Assembly: GCF_025961835.1 (NCBI RefSeq)
Contig: NZ_JAOQOK010000001.1
Coordinates: forward strand, 1,240,001 to 1,304,000
Origin: Sphingobium sp. B2D3C
Lineage (GTDB): Bacteria > Pseudomonadota > Alphaproteobacteria > Sphingomonadales > Sphingomonadaceae
Reading direction: 5' to 3'
Length of the DNA: 64,000 bases
In this document: positions 17,914 to 26,788 of the stretch, piece by piece
Numbering within the stretch: the stretch's first letter is position 1
Layout of the letters: every line of letters starts with the position of its first letter
Notes under the pieces: model-generated
What the model was told of the DNA's origin: nothing
Databases searched by the model: none
The model's input: the letters and a program-made list of their open reading frames with translations, nothing else
Translations under genes and position numbers: made by a program

Positions 17914-17947
17914 AAGAAACAGGCCGCACCAACCCAGTGGTGCGGCC
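17911..17947 (-). terminator. Rho-independent terminator of the amidohydrolase operon
   Basis: GGCCGCACCA (17922-17931) and TGGTGCGGCC (17938-17947) form a perfect 10-bp stem with a 6-base loop. On the minus strand the stem is followed by TGTTTCTTTT. It lies about 30 bases beyond the amidohydrolase stop and so ends the sigma-fecR-receptor-amidohydrolase transcript. Confidence 0.85.
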
Positions 17948-17976
17948 TGCCCTGTTTTTGCTTTCGCCGCGGTGGC

Positions 17977-19056
17977 TCAGATCTTGAAAAGCTGCTGCGC
18001 GTTGGTGCCCAGGATCTTGTCCCGCTGCACGGGCGGCAGCGCGCTGACCCTTGCCTTCACACCGACCATGTCCTGGATGGAGAAGGGATAGTCCGAGCCA
18101 TAGAGCACCCGGTCCTCGCCCACTTGCTTCACAAGAAATTCGAGCGTGGGCTGGTCGTAGACGATCGCGTCATACCAGAATTTGCGGAAATAGGCGCTCG
18201 GCGGCTTGTTGACGAACCGGCGGCTGGTGGTGTTCTCCCACATCTTGTCCATCCGCGCGATGAGGTAGGGCAGCGTGCCGCCGCCGTGGCAGGCGATCAG
18301 CTTCAACCCTTCGAACTTGTCCATGAAGCCTGTGAGGATGAAGCGCGCATACACCAGCGCGGTGTCGCTGGTGAAGCCGATGGTGTTGGCGAGGCCGAAA
18401 GATTCCACGCCCCACTTCTTGATGTCGACCATCGGCACCGTCGGGTGGATGAACGCCGGCAGGCCGGATTCCTCCACCGCCTTCCAGACCGGATGGAAAT
18501 GCTCATTGTCCGGCAACATGCCGACCATGTTGGTGAGCAGGCAGAGGCCAGCGGCTCCCATGCCGCGCACGCGGGAGAGTTCCTCGATGGCGGCATCGGG
18601 ATATTGCCAGGGCAGCGATGCCATCCATTTGATGCGGCCGGGATATTTCTTCTCCGCCGCCGCGAAGTCGTCATTCACCTCGCGCGCGGTCTGGATCGCA
18701 ACCTCGCGCGTGCTCCAGAACACGTTCGGCGCCGTGAGGCTGATGATCGCGATATCGACCCCGGCCTTGTCCATGGCGGCGATGCGCATGTCGAGATCGG
18801 TCATATCCGGCGCCAATCGCACAATCGGCGCGCCACGATAGGAGATCGTTTCGTCCGGCTTGGTCGGGAGGAGGCTCGTGTCCGCATCCGGGTGCTTGCG
18901 CAGCATTTCCACCCAGCGCGGGGTGAAATTGTGGGTGTGAACGTCGATGACAGGCACTTTCGCGCCGCCGCGTCGCTGCGCGCCGGCACTGCCGGCCATA
19001 GCAGCAAGGCCGAGGCCCGCCGCGCCGGTCAGAATATCTCTGCGTTCCAGGGTCAT
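17977..19056 (-). CDS. Exported ACMSD-like amidohydrolase (amidohydrolase_2)
   Basis: 359 residues. The N-terminus has a Tat-like twin arginine (ERRDILTGAAGLGLAAMAG) with cleavage likely near SAGAQ. The mature part is a metal-dependent TIM barrel: VIDVHTHNF supplies the first metal histidines, FIHPT the next, HGGGTLPY another, and YGSDYPFS the catalytic aspartate. The family includes ACMSD and non-oxidative aromatic acid decarboxylases, and also lactone hydrolases. An exported member is unusual because the well-known decarboxylases are cytoplasmic. It follows the STN-type TonB receptor by 14 bases and ends in a strong terminator, so it is the last gene of that signalling operon. Confidence 0.82.
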   Translation of the reverse strand: MTLERRDILTGAAGLGLAAMAGSAGAQRRGGAKVPVIDVHTHNFTPRWVEMLRKHPDADTSLLPTKPDETISYRGAPIVRLAPDMTDLDMRIAAMDKAGVDIAIISLTAPNVFWSTREVAIQTAREVNDDFAAAEKKYPGRIKWMASLPWQYPDAAIEELSRVRGMGAAGLCLLTNMVGMLPDNEHFHPVWKAVEESGLPAFIHPTVPMVDIKKWGVESFGLANTIGFTSDTALVYARFILTGFMDKFEGLKLIACHGGGTLPYLIARMDKMWENTTSRRFVNKPPSAYFRKFWYDAIVYDQPTLEFLVKQVGEDRVLYGSDYPFSIQDMVGVKARVSALPPVQRDKILGTNAQQLFKI

Positions 19057-19070
19057 CTCTTTCTCTCCTC

Positions 19071-22000
19071 TTAAAATTTCAGACGCACGCCGGCGCGGTA
19101 GCTGCGGCCGCTCTGGTCAAAGAAAACAGGGTTGGTCACCGAGTTGCCCGGCGCGATGGGCGGGTCCGTATCGAACAGATTATTGATCGCGGCATAGATC
19201 TGCATCGTGGAATCCCCTGCCCCACCGATCGTGTAGCGCAGCGAGAGATTGAAGGTCAGCATGTCGTCCACGACATTATTGTCGATGCTGTTGGCCAGGG
19301 TATTGCTGTAATTGGGATCGTCCGGTCCGATCAGGCTCGCATCGTAGCTGCCCTTGGGAATATAGTGCCCCTGCACCGTGGCACCGAACGGTCCCTTCTC
19401 GAAGGTGAACGTGCCATCCAGCGTATATTTCGGCACGCCGATCGGGCCGCCGACCTGACGGCCGGTCTGCCCGGCACGGTCCAGAGAGCCCGTGGCATCG
19501 ACCTGGATCAGATCGAACACGCGGGTCGCCAGCAGGTTGATGGCGACGCGGTTATCGGCCCCGAAGCGCTTCGAGAAATCCAGCTCGAAGTCGATGCCGC
19601 GAGTCTTGATCTGGTTGACGTTGAGATACTGGTCCACCACGTCCGTGATCAGGCCGCTCGGGCCGGTGTCGCGCGTGATCAGCGCGCAATAGCTGGCCCC
19701 GCCCGCATTACAGCGATCCGTGATCACCTGCGCGCCGACGAGATCGATCGCGTCGCGGATCTTGATATCGTAATAATCCGCGGAGAAGCGCAGGCCCGGG
19801 ATCATCCGCGGCTGAAGCACGACGCCGGCGGTGGTGGTGTCCGCAATTTCCGGCCGCAGTGCTTGGTTGCCGCCACGGAACACGCGGGCAAGCACCTGAC
19901 TGCTGTTCGATATGTCGAAGATGGAGCCTTGGGAGGCGACCAGCGGCGTGTAGAGTTCGGCGGCGTTGGGCGCCCGGATGTCGCGCGACCGCGTGCCACG
20001 AAAGCGCACGCCCTCGACCGGCTCGTATATGCCGCCGAGCTTCCACGTCGTCACAGAGCCGCTGGTGCTGTAATTCGTGCGGCGGATCGCGCCGTTGAAC
20101 TCGAGCAGTTCTATGCCGGACATGTCGCGGAGCAGCGGCACGACGGTTTCCGCATAGCCTTCCACGATGTTGATCGTTTCCGGCCCGAAGGACGAGGCGT
20201 TGGCGATGTAGAAGCCATTGGTCAGCGAAATCGGGTCTGCCGTGCCGCTCACACGCTCGCTGCGATACTCGCCGCCCACCGCGATGGAGACGGGGCCGGA
20301 GCCGAAGTCGAACAGATCGCCCCGCAGGTTGGCGGCGACCACATGTTGCTGAAAGCGCGTGCGCTGCTCGGAGGTGCCGAAGCTGTAGGCGCGCGCCGCC
20401 TCCGAGAAGCGATACTGCCCGAACAGATTGAGCGGCTGACAGCCCGTCGCGGCGGCGCGGACCGCAGCATTGGGGCTGAGGGTCGCACGGCATACGATAT
20501 TGCCATTGTCCACCCCGGTGCGGAACCGGCCTTCGTCCACGGCATCCAGCGCCCGCGTGAAGTTGGCGGTGATGCGGTTGTTCTCGACGATCTGGCTCGC
20601 GTCGGTCTGGCCGAATTGATAATAGGCGTCCGCCTTCCACCCATTGCCAAGATCGGCATCGAAACCGCCGACGATGCGAAAGGTCTTGGTGACATTGTCG
20701 CCAACGGCCACGCCAAGATCCTGCCCGACGCGCCCGAAGGTGAGCGTCTGCGCGCCAAGCGTGGTCATCTGGTTGACGATCGAGCGCGGCAGATAGGGGT
20801 TGTCGCGATTGATGGTCAGATTGGTGTCGCGGGTCTGCGCGCCCGGCGTGATGACGCGCACCCGGCCATAGGACACATCGATGAACGGCGTCACCGCGCC
20901 CAGCTCATATTCGGTGCGTCCGTAGAGGGCATAGCGCTCCACAGGCACTTTCAGAACGCCAGCGGACCGGAAGGCGTTCTGCCCTTCCCCGCTCCCGCCC
21001 TGCATGAACAGCGTCGCATACTGGCCGCGCACGAATGGAACGGGGTTGCCTGCATCGTCGAACTGGATCGTCGCGAGCGCGGTCGGGGCGTTGATCTTGC
21101 CGGCGTAGGTCTGTGTCGCCGTATGGACGTTCGGGCTGATGATCCGCGCTGCTTGACCGTTGGTCCGGTAGGCGGTGTTGGTCAGAACCTGCCATTCCTG
21201 CGCACACAGATCGTAGCTGTAGCAGCCGCCCATGCCGCGATTGTTGTTATACTCGCCGCCAATGATGACGTGGCCCCGTCCACCGGCAAAGCTGGTGCCC
21301 GCTGCGGCGGCGATCAGCTGATCGCTATCCTCACCCCGCTCGGATATGCCAGCCTGCACATTGACCCGGAAGCCCTGCAGCTTCTTGTCGAGAATGAAGT
21401 TCACGACGCCGGCGACGGCATCCGAGCCATAGGCCGCCGAGGCGCCGCCCGTCACCAGCTCGACGCGATTGATGAGGATGCCGGGAATGAGATTGGTGTC
21501 GACAGCGCCGGCAATCGTGCTGGGCACGAACCGGCGCCCGTCGACCAGAACCAGCGAGCGCTGCGCGCCTAGACCGCGAAGATCGACCGTGCGGGCGCCA
21601 CCGGCGCCGATGGTCACGCCGGACGTGGTTGGCGAAGTGGTGGCGCGAAAGGCGGGAAGCTGGGCAAGCGCCTCACCCACGCTGGCCGCCGAGGTATTCG
21701 CCAGACGCTCGCTGCCGAGCTGCGTGACAGGCGTCGGCGCGGTAAAGCCGGAACGGGCGATCCGTGAGCCGGTGACGACAATCGCATCGCCCTCCTCGGC
21801 CTCCGGCGCCGGCTCAGCCTGAGCCATGGCTTGCGGCGCAGGCGCGGCGGGCGCTGGTGCGGCCATGGCAGCGGCAGGCCGCGGCTCCATGCGCACGACG
21901 GTGAAGCCGCTGCCGCGCTCCAGCGGCTGCAGTGGCGCGCTTCCTAGCAGCCGGGCCAGCGCTTCCTTGGGCTCATACTGCCCCTTGATTGGCACCGACG

Positions 22001-22196
22001 GGCCATAGCCCGTGGATGATGCGGAAAAGACGATCGACGTGCCGCTCTGCAGCCCGAACGTCCGCAGGGCTGATGGCAGAGGTTGCGATGGAATATCGAA
22101 ATCGACCGGCTTGGCCTGCGCCGCCGAAGCGACCAGCGCGGTCGCCGCCGCGCCGAGCATCAAGGCGCCGCGCGTGTTGAAACCAGACATGAACAT
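19071..22196 (-). CDS. TonB-dependent transducer with N-terminal STN signalling domain
   Basis: 1,041 residues. A signal peptide ends near AAQA, then an STN domain spans about residues 32-105 (FDIPSQPLPSALRTFGLQSG through GSGFTVVRM). An Ala/Pro-rich linker leads to a TonB-box-like EGDAIVVTGSRIARSG. The plug (LRGLGAQRSLVLVDGRRFVP, VTGGASAAYGSDAVAGVVNF) and a 22-strand barrel ending in YRAGVRLKF follow. STN domains pass ligand occupancy to a FecR-type regulator, and fecR and the ECF sigma gene lie directly upstream in order. The cargo is unknown. The neighbouring exported amidohydrolase suggests an organic ligand and not only iron. Confidence 0.92.
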   Translation of the reverse strand: MFMSGFNTRGALMLGAAATALVASAAQAKPVDFDIPSQPLPSALRTFGLQSGTSIVFSASSTGYGPSVPIKGQYEPKEALARLLGSAPLQPLERGSGFTVVRMEPRPAAAMAAPAPAAPAPQAMAQAEPAPEAEEGDAIVVTGSRIARSGFTAPTPVTQLGSERLANTSAASVGEALAQLPAFRATTSPTTSGVTIGAGGARTVDLRGLGAQRSLVLVDGRRFVPSTIAGAVDTNLIPGILINRVELVTGGASAAYGSDAVAGVVNFILDKKLQGFRVNVQAGISERGEDSDQLIAAAAGTSFAGGRGHVIIGGEYNNNRGMGGCYSYDLCAQEWQVLTNTAYRTNGQAARIISPNVHTATQTYAGKINAPTALATIQFDDAGNPVPFVRGQYATLFMQGGSGEGQNAFRSAGVLKVPVERYALYGRTEYELGAVTPFIDVSYGRVRVITPGAQTRDTNLTINRDNPYLPRSIVNQMTTLGAQTLTFGRVGQDLGVAVGDNVTKTFRIVGGFDADLGNGWKADAYYQFGQTDASQIVENNRITANFTRALDAVDEGRFRTGVDNGNIVCRATLSPNAAVRAAATGCQPLNLFGQYRFSEAARAYSFGTSEQRTRFQQHVVAANLRGDLFDFGSGPVSIAVGGEYRSERVSGTADPISLTNGFYIANASSFGPETINIVEGYAETVVPLLRDMSGIELLEFNGAIRRTNYSTSGSVTTWKLGGIYEPVEGVRFRGTRSRDIRAPNAAELYTPLVASQGSIFDISNSSQVLARVFRGGNQALRPEIADTTTAGVVLQPRMIPGLRFSADYYDIKIRDAIDLVGAQVITDRCNAGGASYCALITRDTGPSGLITDVVDQYLNVNQIKTRGIDFELDFSKRFGADNRVAINLLATRVFDLIQVDATGSLDRAGQTGRQVGGPIGVPKYTLDGTFTFEKGPFGATVQGHYIPKGSYDASLIGPDDPNYSNTLANSIDNNVVDDMLTFNLSLRYTIGGAGDSTMQIYAAINNLFDTDPPIAPGNSVTNPVFFDQSGRSYRAGVRLKF

Positions 22197-22252
22197 GAAA
22201 ATCCCCTCACCTGTTTTTAGACTTCTCTACCTGATGAGGCGGTTCGCGCGAT

Positions 22253-23296
22253 TTACCTCAGTCGTGCGTTCAGATTTCTTTCGCGGGCGATGTCCAGCAA
22301 GCGATATTCCCCGTCGGAAACCCGCGTCCACCGGGCCACGCCCATGGCATCGATGGCTGAAAGAAATGTCGAGACGTCGCCGGCGCGGAGAACGGCACTC
22401 ATCCGCCGCTCGGCAATGGCGGGCGTGCCAATGAGGATCTTGGCCGGGAGATAACGATTCATCTCGGCCACGATGTCGCCGAGCCGGGCTTCGTCGAAAA
22501 TCAGGACACCCTCCCGCCAGCGCGAGACGTTGCGCAGATCGACCGGGGCGAGTGTCCAATTGCCGTCCCCTGCGACGAGGCGGTAGCCGGGGCGCATGAA
22601 GACGGTCGACGCTGTGTCCGACTTTGTCTTGAGGCCCTGCACGACGACATGGCCCTCCATGAGCGTCAGCTCGACACTGCGCTCGACGAGATTGACGTCG
22701 AACTGGGTGCCGAGCGCCTTGATCCGCTCACCACCGGCCATCACCACGAAGGGCCGCTCGCGATCTTTCGCCACCGCGAAATTGGCGCGGCCGCTGAGCA
22801 GTTCGATGCGCCGGGTCGTTTCGCCCATGCTCGCCTTGAGCGCGCTGCTCGCATCGAGGAAGACCTTGCTGCCATCGGGCAGGACGATCGCCGACGTCTT
22901 GCCCTCCGGCGTTTCGTAATAGGCTGTGACGACGGACGCTCGCTGTTCGCTGCTGGTGGGGAGCAGATCGAGCGCAACGACTGCTGTCACGGCACCAGTG
23001 AGCAGCAGGCCAAGAGCCGCGGCAATGGCGAGCCGGCGCTTGCCGCGCGGTGCCTGGCGTGCCTCTTCGCGCAGGGCCATGATTTCCGGATGGGAGCGGA
23101 GGCGGTCGAGCTCGAGAAACTGGGCGACCAGTGCGTCATAGTCGCGGCGGTTCTCATCGCGTTCGGCTAGCCAGCGCTCGAACTGGCGAACCTCTTGCGG
23201 AGGCAATGTGCCTGAGCGCACACGGGCGACCCATCCCGGGGCATCCACGGGCGTTGGCCGGTCAGCGGCGCGAACGAGGTGAGGCAGAAACTTCAT
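22253..23296 (-). CDS. fecR: FecR-type anti-sigma/signal transducer
   Basis: 347 residues. The N-terminal cytoplasmic part carries the DUF4880-like helix pattern (WVARVRSGTLPPQEVRQFERWLAERDENRRDY). One transmembrane segment lies near residues 91-113 (RLAIAAALGLLLTGAVTAVVAL). The periplasmic FecR domain follows (TSAIVLPDGSKVFLDASSALKA, RIELLSGRANFAVAKDRERPFVV, GTQFDVNL), and a C-terminal domain includes RLGDIVAEMNRYLPAKILIG. It overlaps the sigma gene by 4 bases (ATGA). It should hold the sigma factor inactive until the STN receptor is occupied. Confidence 0.9.
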   Translation of the reverse strand: MKFLPHLVRAADRPTPVDAPGWVARVRSGTLPPQEVRQFERWLAERDENRRDYDALVAQFLELDRLRSHPEIMALREEARQAPRGKRRLAIAAALGLLLTGAVTAVVALDLLPTSSEQRASVVTAYYETPEGKTSAIVLPDGSKVFLDASSALKASMGETTRRIELLSGRANFAVAKDRERPFVVMAGGERIKALGTQFDVNLVERSVELTLMEGHVVVQGLKTKSDTASTVFMRPGYRLVAGDGNWTLAPVDLRNVSRWREGVLIFDEARLGDIVAEMNRYLPAKILIGTPAIAERRMSAVLRAGDVSTFLSAIDAMGVARWTRVSDGEYRLLDIARERNLNARLR

Positions 23297-23793
23297 TCCG
23301 TCCCCCTGGCATTGTCGTGCAATGCTTTCAAAGCCTGCATGATGTGCTTTTCGACCGCGCTTGCCGAGATGCCCAGATGCGCTGCGATCCGGGCGTAGGT
23401 CATCTCCTCGAAGCGATGAAGAACGAACACCTGCTGGGTGCGGGGCGGCAGCGTGCGGATCACCTCCAGAGCAGCGGTGAGGCTTTGCTGCCCGATCAGG
23501 ATGCGTTCTGGCGAGAAGGGATCGATCTGATCCGGCACCTCTTCGTCGGCATAGCGCAACTGGGCATTTTTGTGGTGCCGCCGCGCCAGCACATGGGAGG
23601 CGATGGTGAAGAGATAGCCCTGCACATTCTCGATTTCCGCGCTTTTCTGGCGGCTATGCAGATTGGCCAGGACTTCCTGCACGAGATCCTCGACCTCGCC
23701 GATGGGCACCCGTTTGCTGAAATAGCGATGCAAAGCGCGCCGGTGCAGCGACACGCGTTCGTCATCCAAAACAGGCACGGATTTATCCTGCAC
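23293..23793 (-). CDS. fecI: FecI-like ECF RNA polymerase sigma factor
   Basis: 166 residues with region 2 (VEDLVQEVLANLHSRQKSAEIENVQGYLFTIASHVLARRH) and region 4 (LPPRTQQVFVLHRFEEMTYARIAAHLGISASAVEKHIMQAL). Regions 3 and 1 are absent, as in group IV sigma factors. The length is typical of FecI. A GTG start at 23793 is used because GGAG lies nine bases upstream and no ATG fits. It overlaps fecR and probably directs transcription of the receptor and amidohydrolase genes downstream. The target promoter was not identified. Confidence 0.9.
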   Translation of the reverse strand: MQDKSVPVLDDERVSLHRRALHRYFSKRVPIGEVEDLVQEVLANLHSRQKSAEIENVQGYLFTIASHVLARRHHKNAQLRYADEEVPDQIDPFSPERILIGQQSLTAALEVIRTLPPRTQQVFVLHRFEEMTYARIAAHLGISASAVEKHIMQALKALHDNARGTE

Positions 23794-23987
23794 CTATGCC
23801 ATCTCCGTGAGAGGTCCATTTGTTCTGTTTTCTATGAGCGTCGTTACCCGGAATTCCTCAGCGCATTCATAAAAAAAGAAAATTCAGTTTCTCTTTTTGG
23901 GTGACTCCGAGCCCGATGGGGAGCTTCGTCCGGTCGGTGCTGGAGTTTGGACATCGACCTGTCTACCGTCTTGCGAGCTTTCCTATC

Positions 23988-24767
23988 GTGACGGAACCTT
24001 CATTGAGCAAGACACCTGCAGACATCGCACCGCTTCAGGACATCATGGCGCGGCTTCGCAATCCGGATGATGGCTGCCCGTGGGATGTCGCCCAGACCTT
24101 CGCCACCATCGCGCCTTACACGATCGAGGAGGCCTATGAGGTTGCCGACGCCATCGAGTCCGGCGATATGGCGGCGCTCAAGGATGAGCTGGGCGATCTG
24201 CTGTTCCAAGTCGTGTTTCACAGCCAGATGGCTTCGGAGCAACAGGCCTTCGATCTTTCCGATGTCATCTCCGCGATTTGCGAGAAGATGTTGCGGCGCC
24301 ATCCGCATGTTTTTGCAGCGCCCGGGTCGGTCTCGCCCGGTTGGGACGAGATCAAGGCTCTAGAGCGCGCCGGCAAGGCCTCGAAGGATCGCTCGGCCTT
24401 GTCAGGCGTTGCGCTCTCCCTGCCCGCCCTCTCGCGGGCGGAGAAAATCCAGAACCGTGCCGCGCGCGTCGGGTTTGATTGGGATGACATCGCAGATGTG
24501 CGCGCCAAGGTGCTTGAAGAGCTGGAGGAGGTCGAACAGGCCACCGATCAGGCCGAGCTTGAGGACGAGATCGGCGACCTGTTGTTTGCGGTCGTCAATC
24601 TCGCACGGCATCATCATGTCGATCCCGAGACGGCGCTCCGCCGGGCGAGCGGGAAGTTCGAGCGGCGGTTCCGCGCCATGGAAGCCGATGCGGGCGAGAC
24701 ATTTCCCGGTTTGTCTCTGGATGCTAAGGAAGCACTCTGGCAGAAGGTCAAGCGCGCCGAGCGTTGA
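23988..24767 (+). CDS. mazG: Nucleoside triphosphate pyrophosphohydrolase MazG
   Basis: About 259 residues with two MazG repeats. The first has GCPWDVAQTFATIAPYTIEEAYEV then DELGDLLFQVVFHSQMA. The second has VLEELEEVEQA then DEIGDLLFAVVNLARHH. The E-E-x2-E and E-x2-D metal-binding patterns are intact in both. It hydrolyses NTPs to NMP and pyrophosphate, which helps clear damaged nucleotides and influences ppGpp levels. The start is uncertain: GTG 23988 fits family length, ATG 23916 would add 24 poorly conserved residues, and TTG 24003 is also possible. The gene converges on hflX with 9 bases between stops. Confidence 0.9.
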   Translation: MTEPSLSKTPADIAPLQDIMARLRNPDDGCPWDVAQTFATIAPYTIEEAYEVADAIESGDMAALKDELGDLLFQVVFHSQMASEQQAFDLSDVISAICEKMLRRHPHVFAAPGSVSPGWDEIKALERAGKASKDRSALSGVALSLPALSRAEKIQNRAARVGFDWDDIADVRAKVLEELEEVEQATDQAELEDEIGDLLFAVVNLARHHHVDPETALRRASGKFERRFRAMEADAGETFPGLSLDAKEALWQKVKRAER

Positions 24768-24776
24768 GGCCGAGCC

Positions 24777-26105
24777 TCAGGCGATCAGCCCGGCCTGATC
24801 GCCGTGCAGGCGCACGAAGCGATCATAATCGGCCGGCTCCATCCGCACAGAGACGTGGATGGTGACTTCGCCCCCATCGGCCTCTGCCGTTTCGGACAGC
24901 ACTTCGCCATGGGCATGAAGCCAGGCAAGCGCCGCGCCTTCACGTCCGCTCAGATCGAACTCGTAGCGCCGGTGGCTCTTGCCGAGGATATCGGAAAGGC
25001 GCCGACGTAGCGCCTCGATCCCCTCGCCCGTCAGCGCGGAAACAAGGGCGACATCGGGCTCATGCTCGGCCCGGTTGCGGATCGCGGCCTGATGGTCGGG
25101 ATCGTCGATCAGATCGACCTTGTTCCAGACTTCCAGCACCGGCACGGCGCTGTCCGCAGGCGCCTCGTCATCCTCACCGGCGACGGCCCCCAGATCGGCC
25201 AGCACGTCCAGTACATCGGCTTTCTGTGCGTCGCTGTCGGGATGCGCGATATCACGCACATGGAGGATGAGATCGGCGGAGAGCACCTCTTCCAGCGTTG
25301 CGCGGAACGCTGCAACGAGCTGGTGCGGCAGGTCCGACACGAAGCCCACCGTATCCGAGAGAATAGCCTTGTCGATGCCGGGCAAGCTGATTTGCCGCAT
25401 TGTGGGGTCGAGCGTAGCGAACAGCATGTCCTGTGCAATCACGGCCGATCCGGTCAGGCGATTGAACAGGGTCGATTTGCCGGCATTGGTATAGCCGGCG
25501 AGCGCGATCACCGGCCAAGGCGCGCGCTGGCGCCGGGCACGATGAAGCCCACGGGTTCTCGTGACCTGCTCAAGCTCGCGCCGGATGCGGGCCATGCGAT
25601 CGCGGATCATCCGCCGGTCGGCTTCGATCTGTGTTTCGCCGGGGCCGCCAAGAAAGCCAAAGCCGCCCCGCTGCCGCTCCAGGTGGGTCCAGCTGCGCAC
25701 GAGCCGGCCGGCCTGATAATCGAGATGCGCCAGCTCGACCTGCAGTCGCCCCTCGGCCGTGGCGGCGCGCTCGCCGAAAATCTCCAGGATAAGGCCGGTG
25801 CGGTCGATGACCTTGGCGGCGCAATTCTTCTCTAGATTGCTCTGCTGGACGGGCGTCAGATTATTATCGACGACGATAAGCTCGGCCTGCTCACGCACGG
25901 CAAGCGCGGCGATCTCTTCCACCTGTCCGGAGCCGAACAGCGTCGCTGGCCGGGACTGCCGCACGCGGAACGCGGAGGTCGCGCACACGTCCAGCCCGAT
26001 GGCGAGCGCGAGGCCTTTGGCTTCCTCCAGCCGGGCCGACACATCCCGCCGCTGGCGTCGCCCGAGATCGGCGTGGACCACGATGGCCCGCGTCCCACGC
26101 GTCAC
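24777..26105 (-). CDS. hflX: Ribosome-associated GTPase HflX
   Basis: 442 residues. The N-terminal HflX domain (ATLFGSGQVEEIA, VVDNNLTPVQQSNLEK, RLQVELAHLDYQAGRLV) leads to the glycine-rich GGPGETQIEADRR loop. The G domain follows with Walker A GYTNAGKSTLFN, DTVGFVSDLP (G3) and NKVDL (G4). HflX splits stalled or heat-damaged ribosomes. Translation starts at GTG 26105, with AGGAAG close upstream. An in-frame stop lies 11 codons further upstream, ruling out a long extension. It sits after hfq, the usual alphaproteobacterial order. Confidence 0.95.
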   Translation of the reverse strand: MTRGTRAIVVHADLGRRQRRDVSARLEEAKGLALAIGLDVCATSAFRVRQSRPATLFGSGQVEEIAALAVREQAELIVVDNNLTPVQQSNLEKNCAAKVIDRTGLILEIFGERAATAEGRLQVELAHLDYQAGRLVRSWTHLERQRGGFGFLGGPGETQIEADRRMIRDRMARIRRELEQVTRTRGLHRARRQRAPWPVIALAGYTNAGKSTLFNRLTGSAVIAQDMLFATLDPTMRQISLPGIDKAILSDTVGFVSDLPHQLVAAFRATLEEVLSADLILHVRDIAHPDSDAQKADVLDVLADLGAVAGEDDEAPADSAVPVLEVWNKVDLIDDPDHQAAIRNRAEHEPDVALVSALTGEGIEALRRRLSDILGKSHRRYEFDLSGREGAALAWLHAHGEVLSETAEADGGEVTIHVSVRMEPADYDRFVRLHGDQAGLIA

Positions 26106-26149
26106 TTCTTCCTGATCGAGATGAAAACTAATGGGTCATCCCCATCTGT

Positions 26150-26638
26150 TCAGTCCTCATCTTCATCATTTTCGCCCGAGAGATCGAGCGGATGGGTGGG
26201 CTGAACGGTCGAGATGGCGTGCTTGTAGACGAGCTGCACGAGACCATCGCGCTGGAGCAACATGCAGAACAGGTCATAAGCCGCGATCTCACCCTGAAGC
26301 ATCACGCCGTTGACCAGAAACATGGTTACCGGGTCGCCGGACTTATGCACCGCCGACAGGAAAATTTCCTGCAAAAGCTTCGGCTTGCGCTCATTTGATG
26401 AGAAGGCGGATTCAATCTTGGCGAGATCCATCGGATGCGCAGGCATGACCGTGGAAATGGCGTGCTTGTAGACCAGTTGGGTTTGACCGTCGCGCCGAAG
26501 CAGGACCGAGAAATTATCAAACCAGGTGACGATGCCCTGAAGCTTGACGCCCTTGACCAGAAACATGGTCACCGGGGTCTTGCTCTTGCGAAGGCTGTTG
26601 AGAAATATGTCCTGTAAGTTATTGAGTTTTTCGGCCAT
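26150..26638 (-). CDS. hfq: RNA chaperone Hfq with two tandem Sm domains
   Basis: 162 residues, about twice the usual 75-100. Domain 1 (residues about 1-75) and domain 2 (about 82-152) each contain a full Hfq core. Both carry TMFLV-x-GV-x-LQG, a D-x-F segment with LL-x-RDG, and the Sm2 motif YKHAISTV. They differ at many positions, so the duplication is old. The tail is acidic (ENDEDED). A two-domain chain would make a trimer in place of the usual hexamer, which is inference. A double-domain Hfq is known from Zymomonas mobilis, another sphingomonad. It lies between ntrX and hflX. Confidence 0.95.
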   Translation of the reverse strand: MAEKLNNLQDIFLNSLRKSKTPVTMFLVKGVKLQGIVTWFDNFSVLLRRDGQTQLVYKHAISTVMPAHPMDLAKIESAFSSNERKPKLLQEIFLSAVHKSGDPVTMFLVNGVMLQGEIAAYDLFCMLLQRDGLVQLVYKHAISTVQPTHPLDLSGENDEDED

Positions 26639-26788
26639 TTTCTACTCCATTATTGGCGGCTCGCTGTCCGCGTCGCGCTCTGTCAAAGCGTCGATATGCC
26701 CCATGAGTGGGGTGACTGGTGCACGCTATGTGATTCCCAGGGAGAAATCCAGCCCCGGCTTGTTGCGCTGCACAAAGGTTTTCAGTGT

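Noticed and set aside
17772..17976. Small plus-strand frames at 17837-18091
   Set aside because: The minus strand there reads as an RND C-terminal remnant and a terminator, which explain the stretch better.
19365..21572. 735-codon plus-strand frame opposite the STN-type receptor
   Set aside because: Arg/His/Asp-rich translation with no recognisable motif. The receptor on the minus strand is complete.
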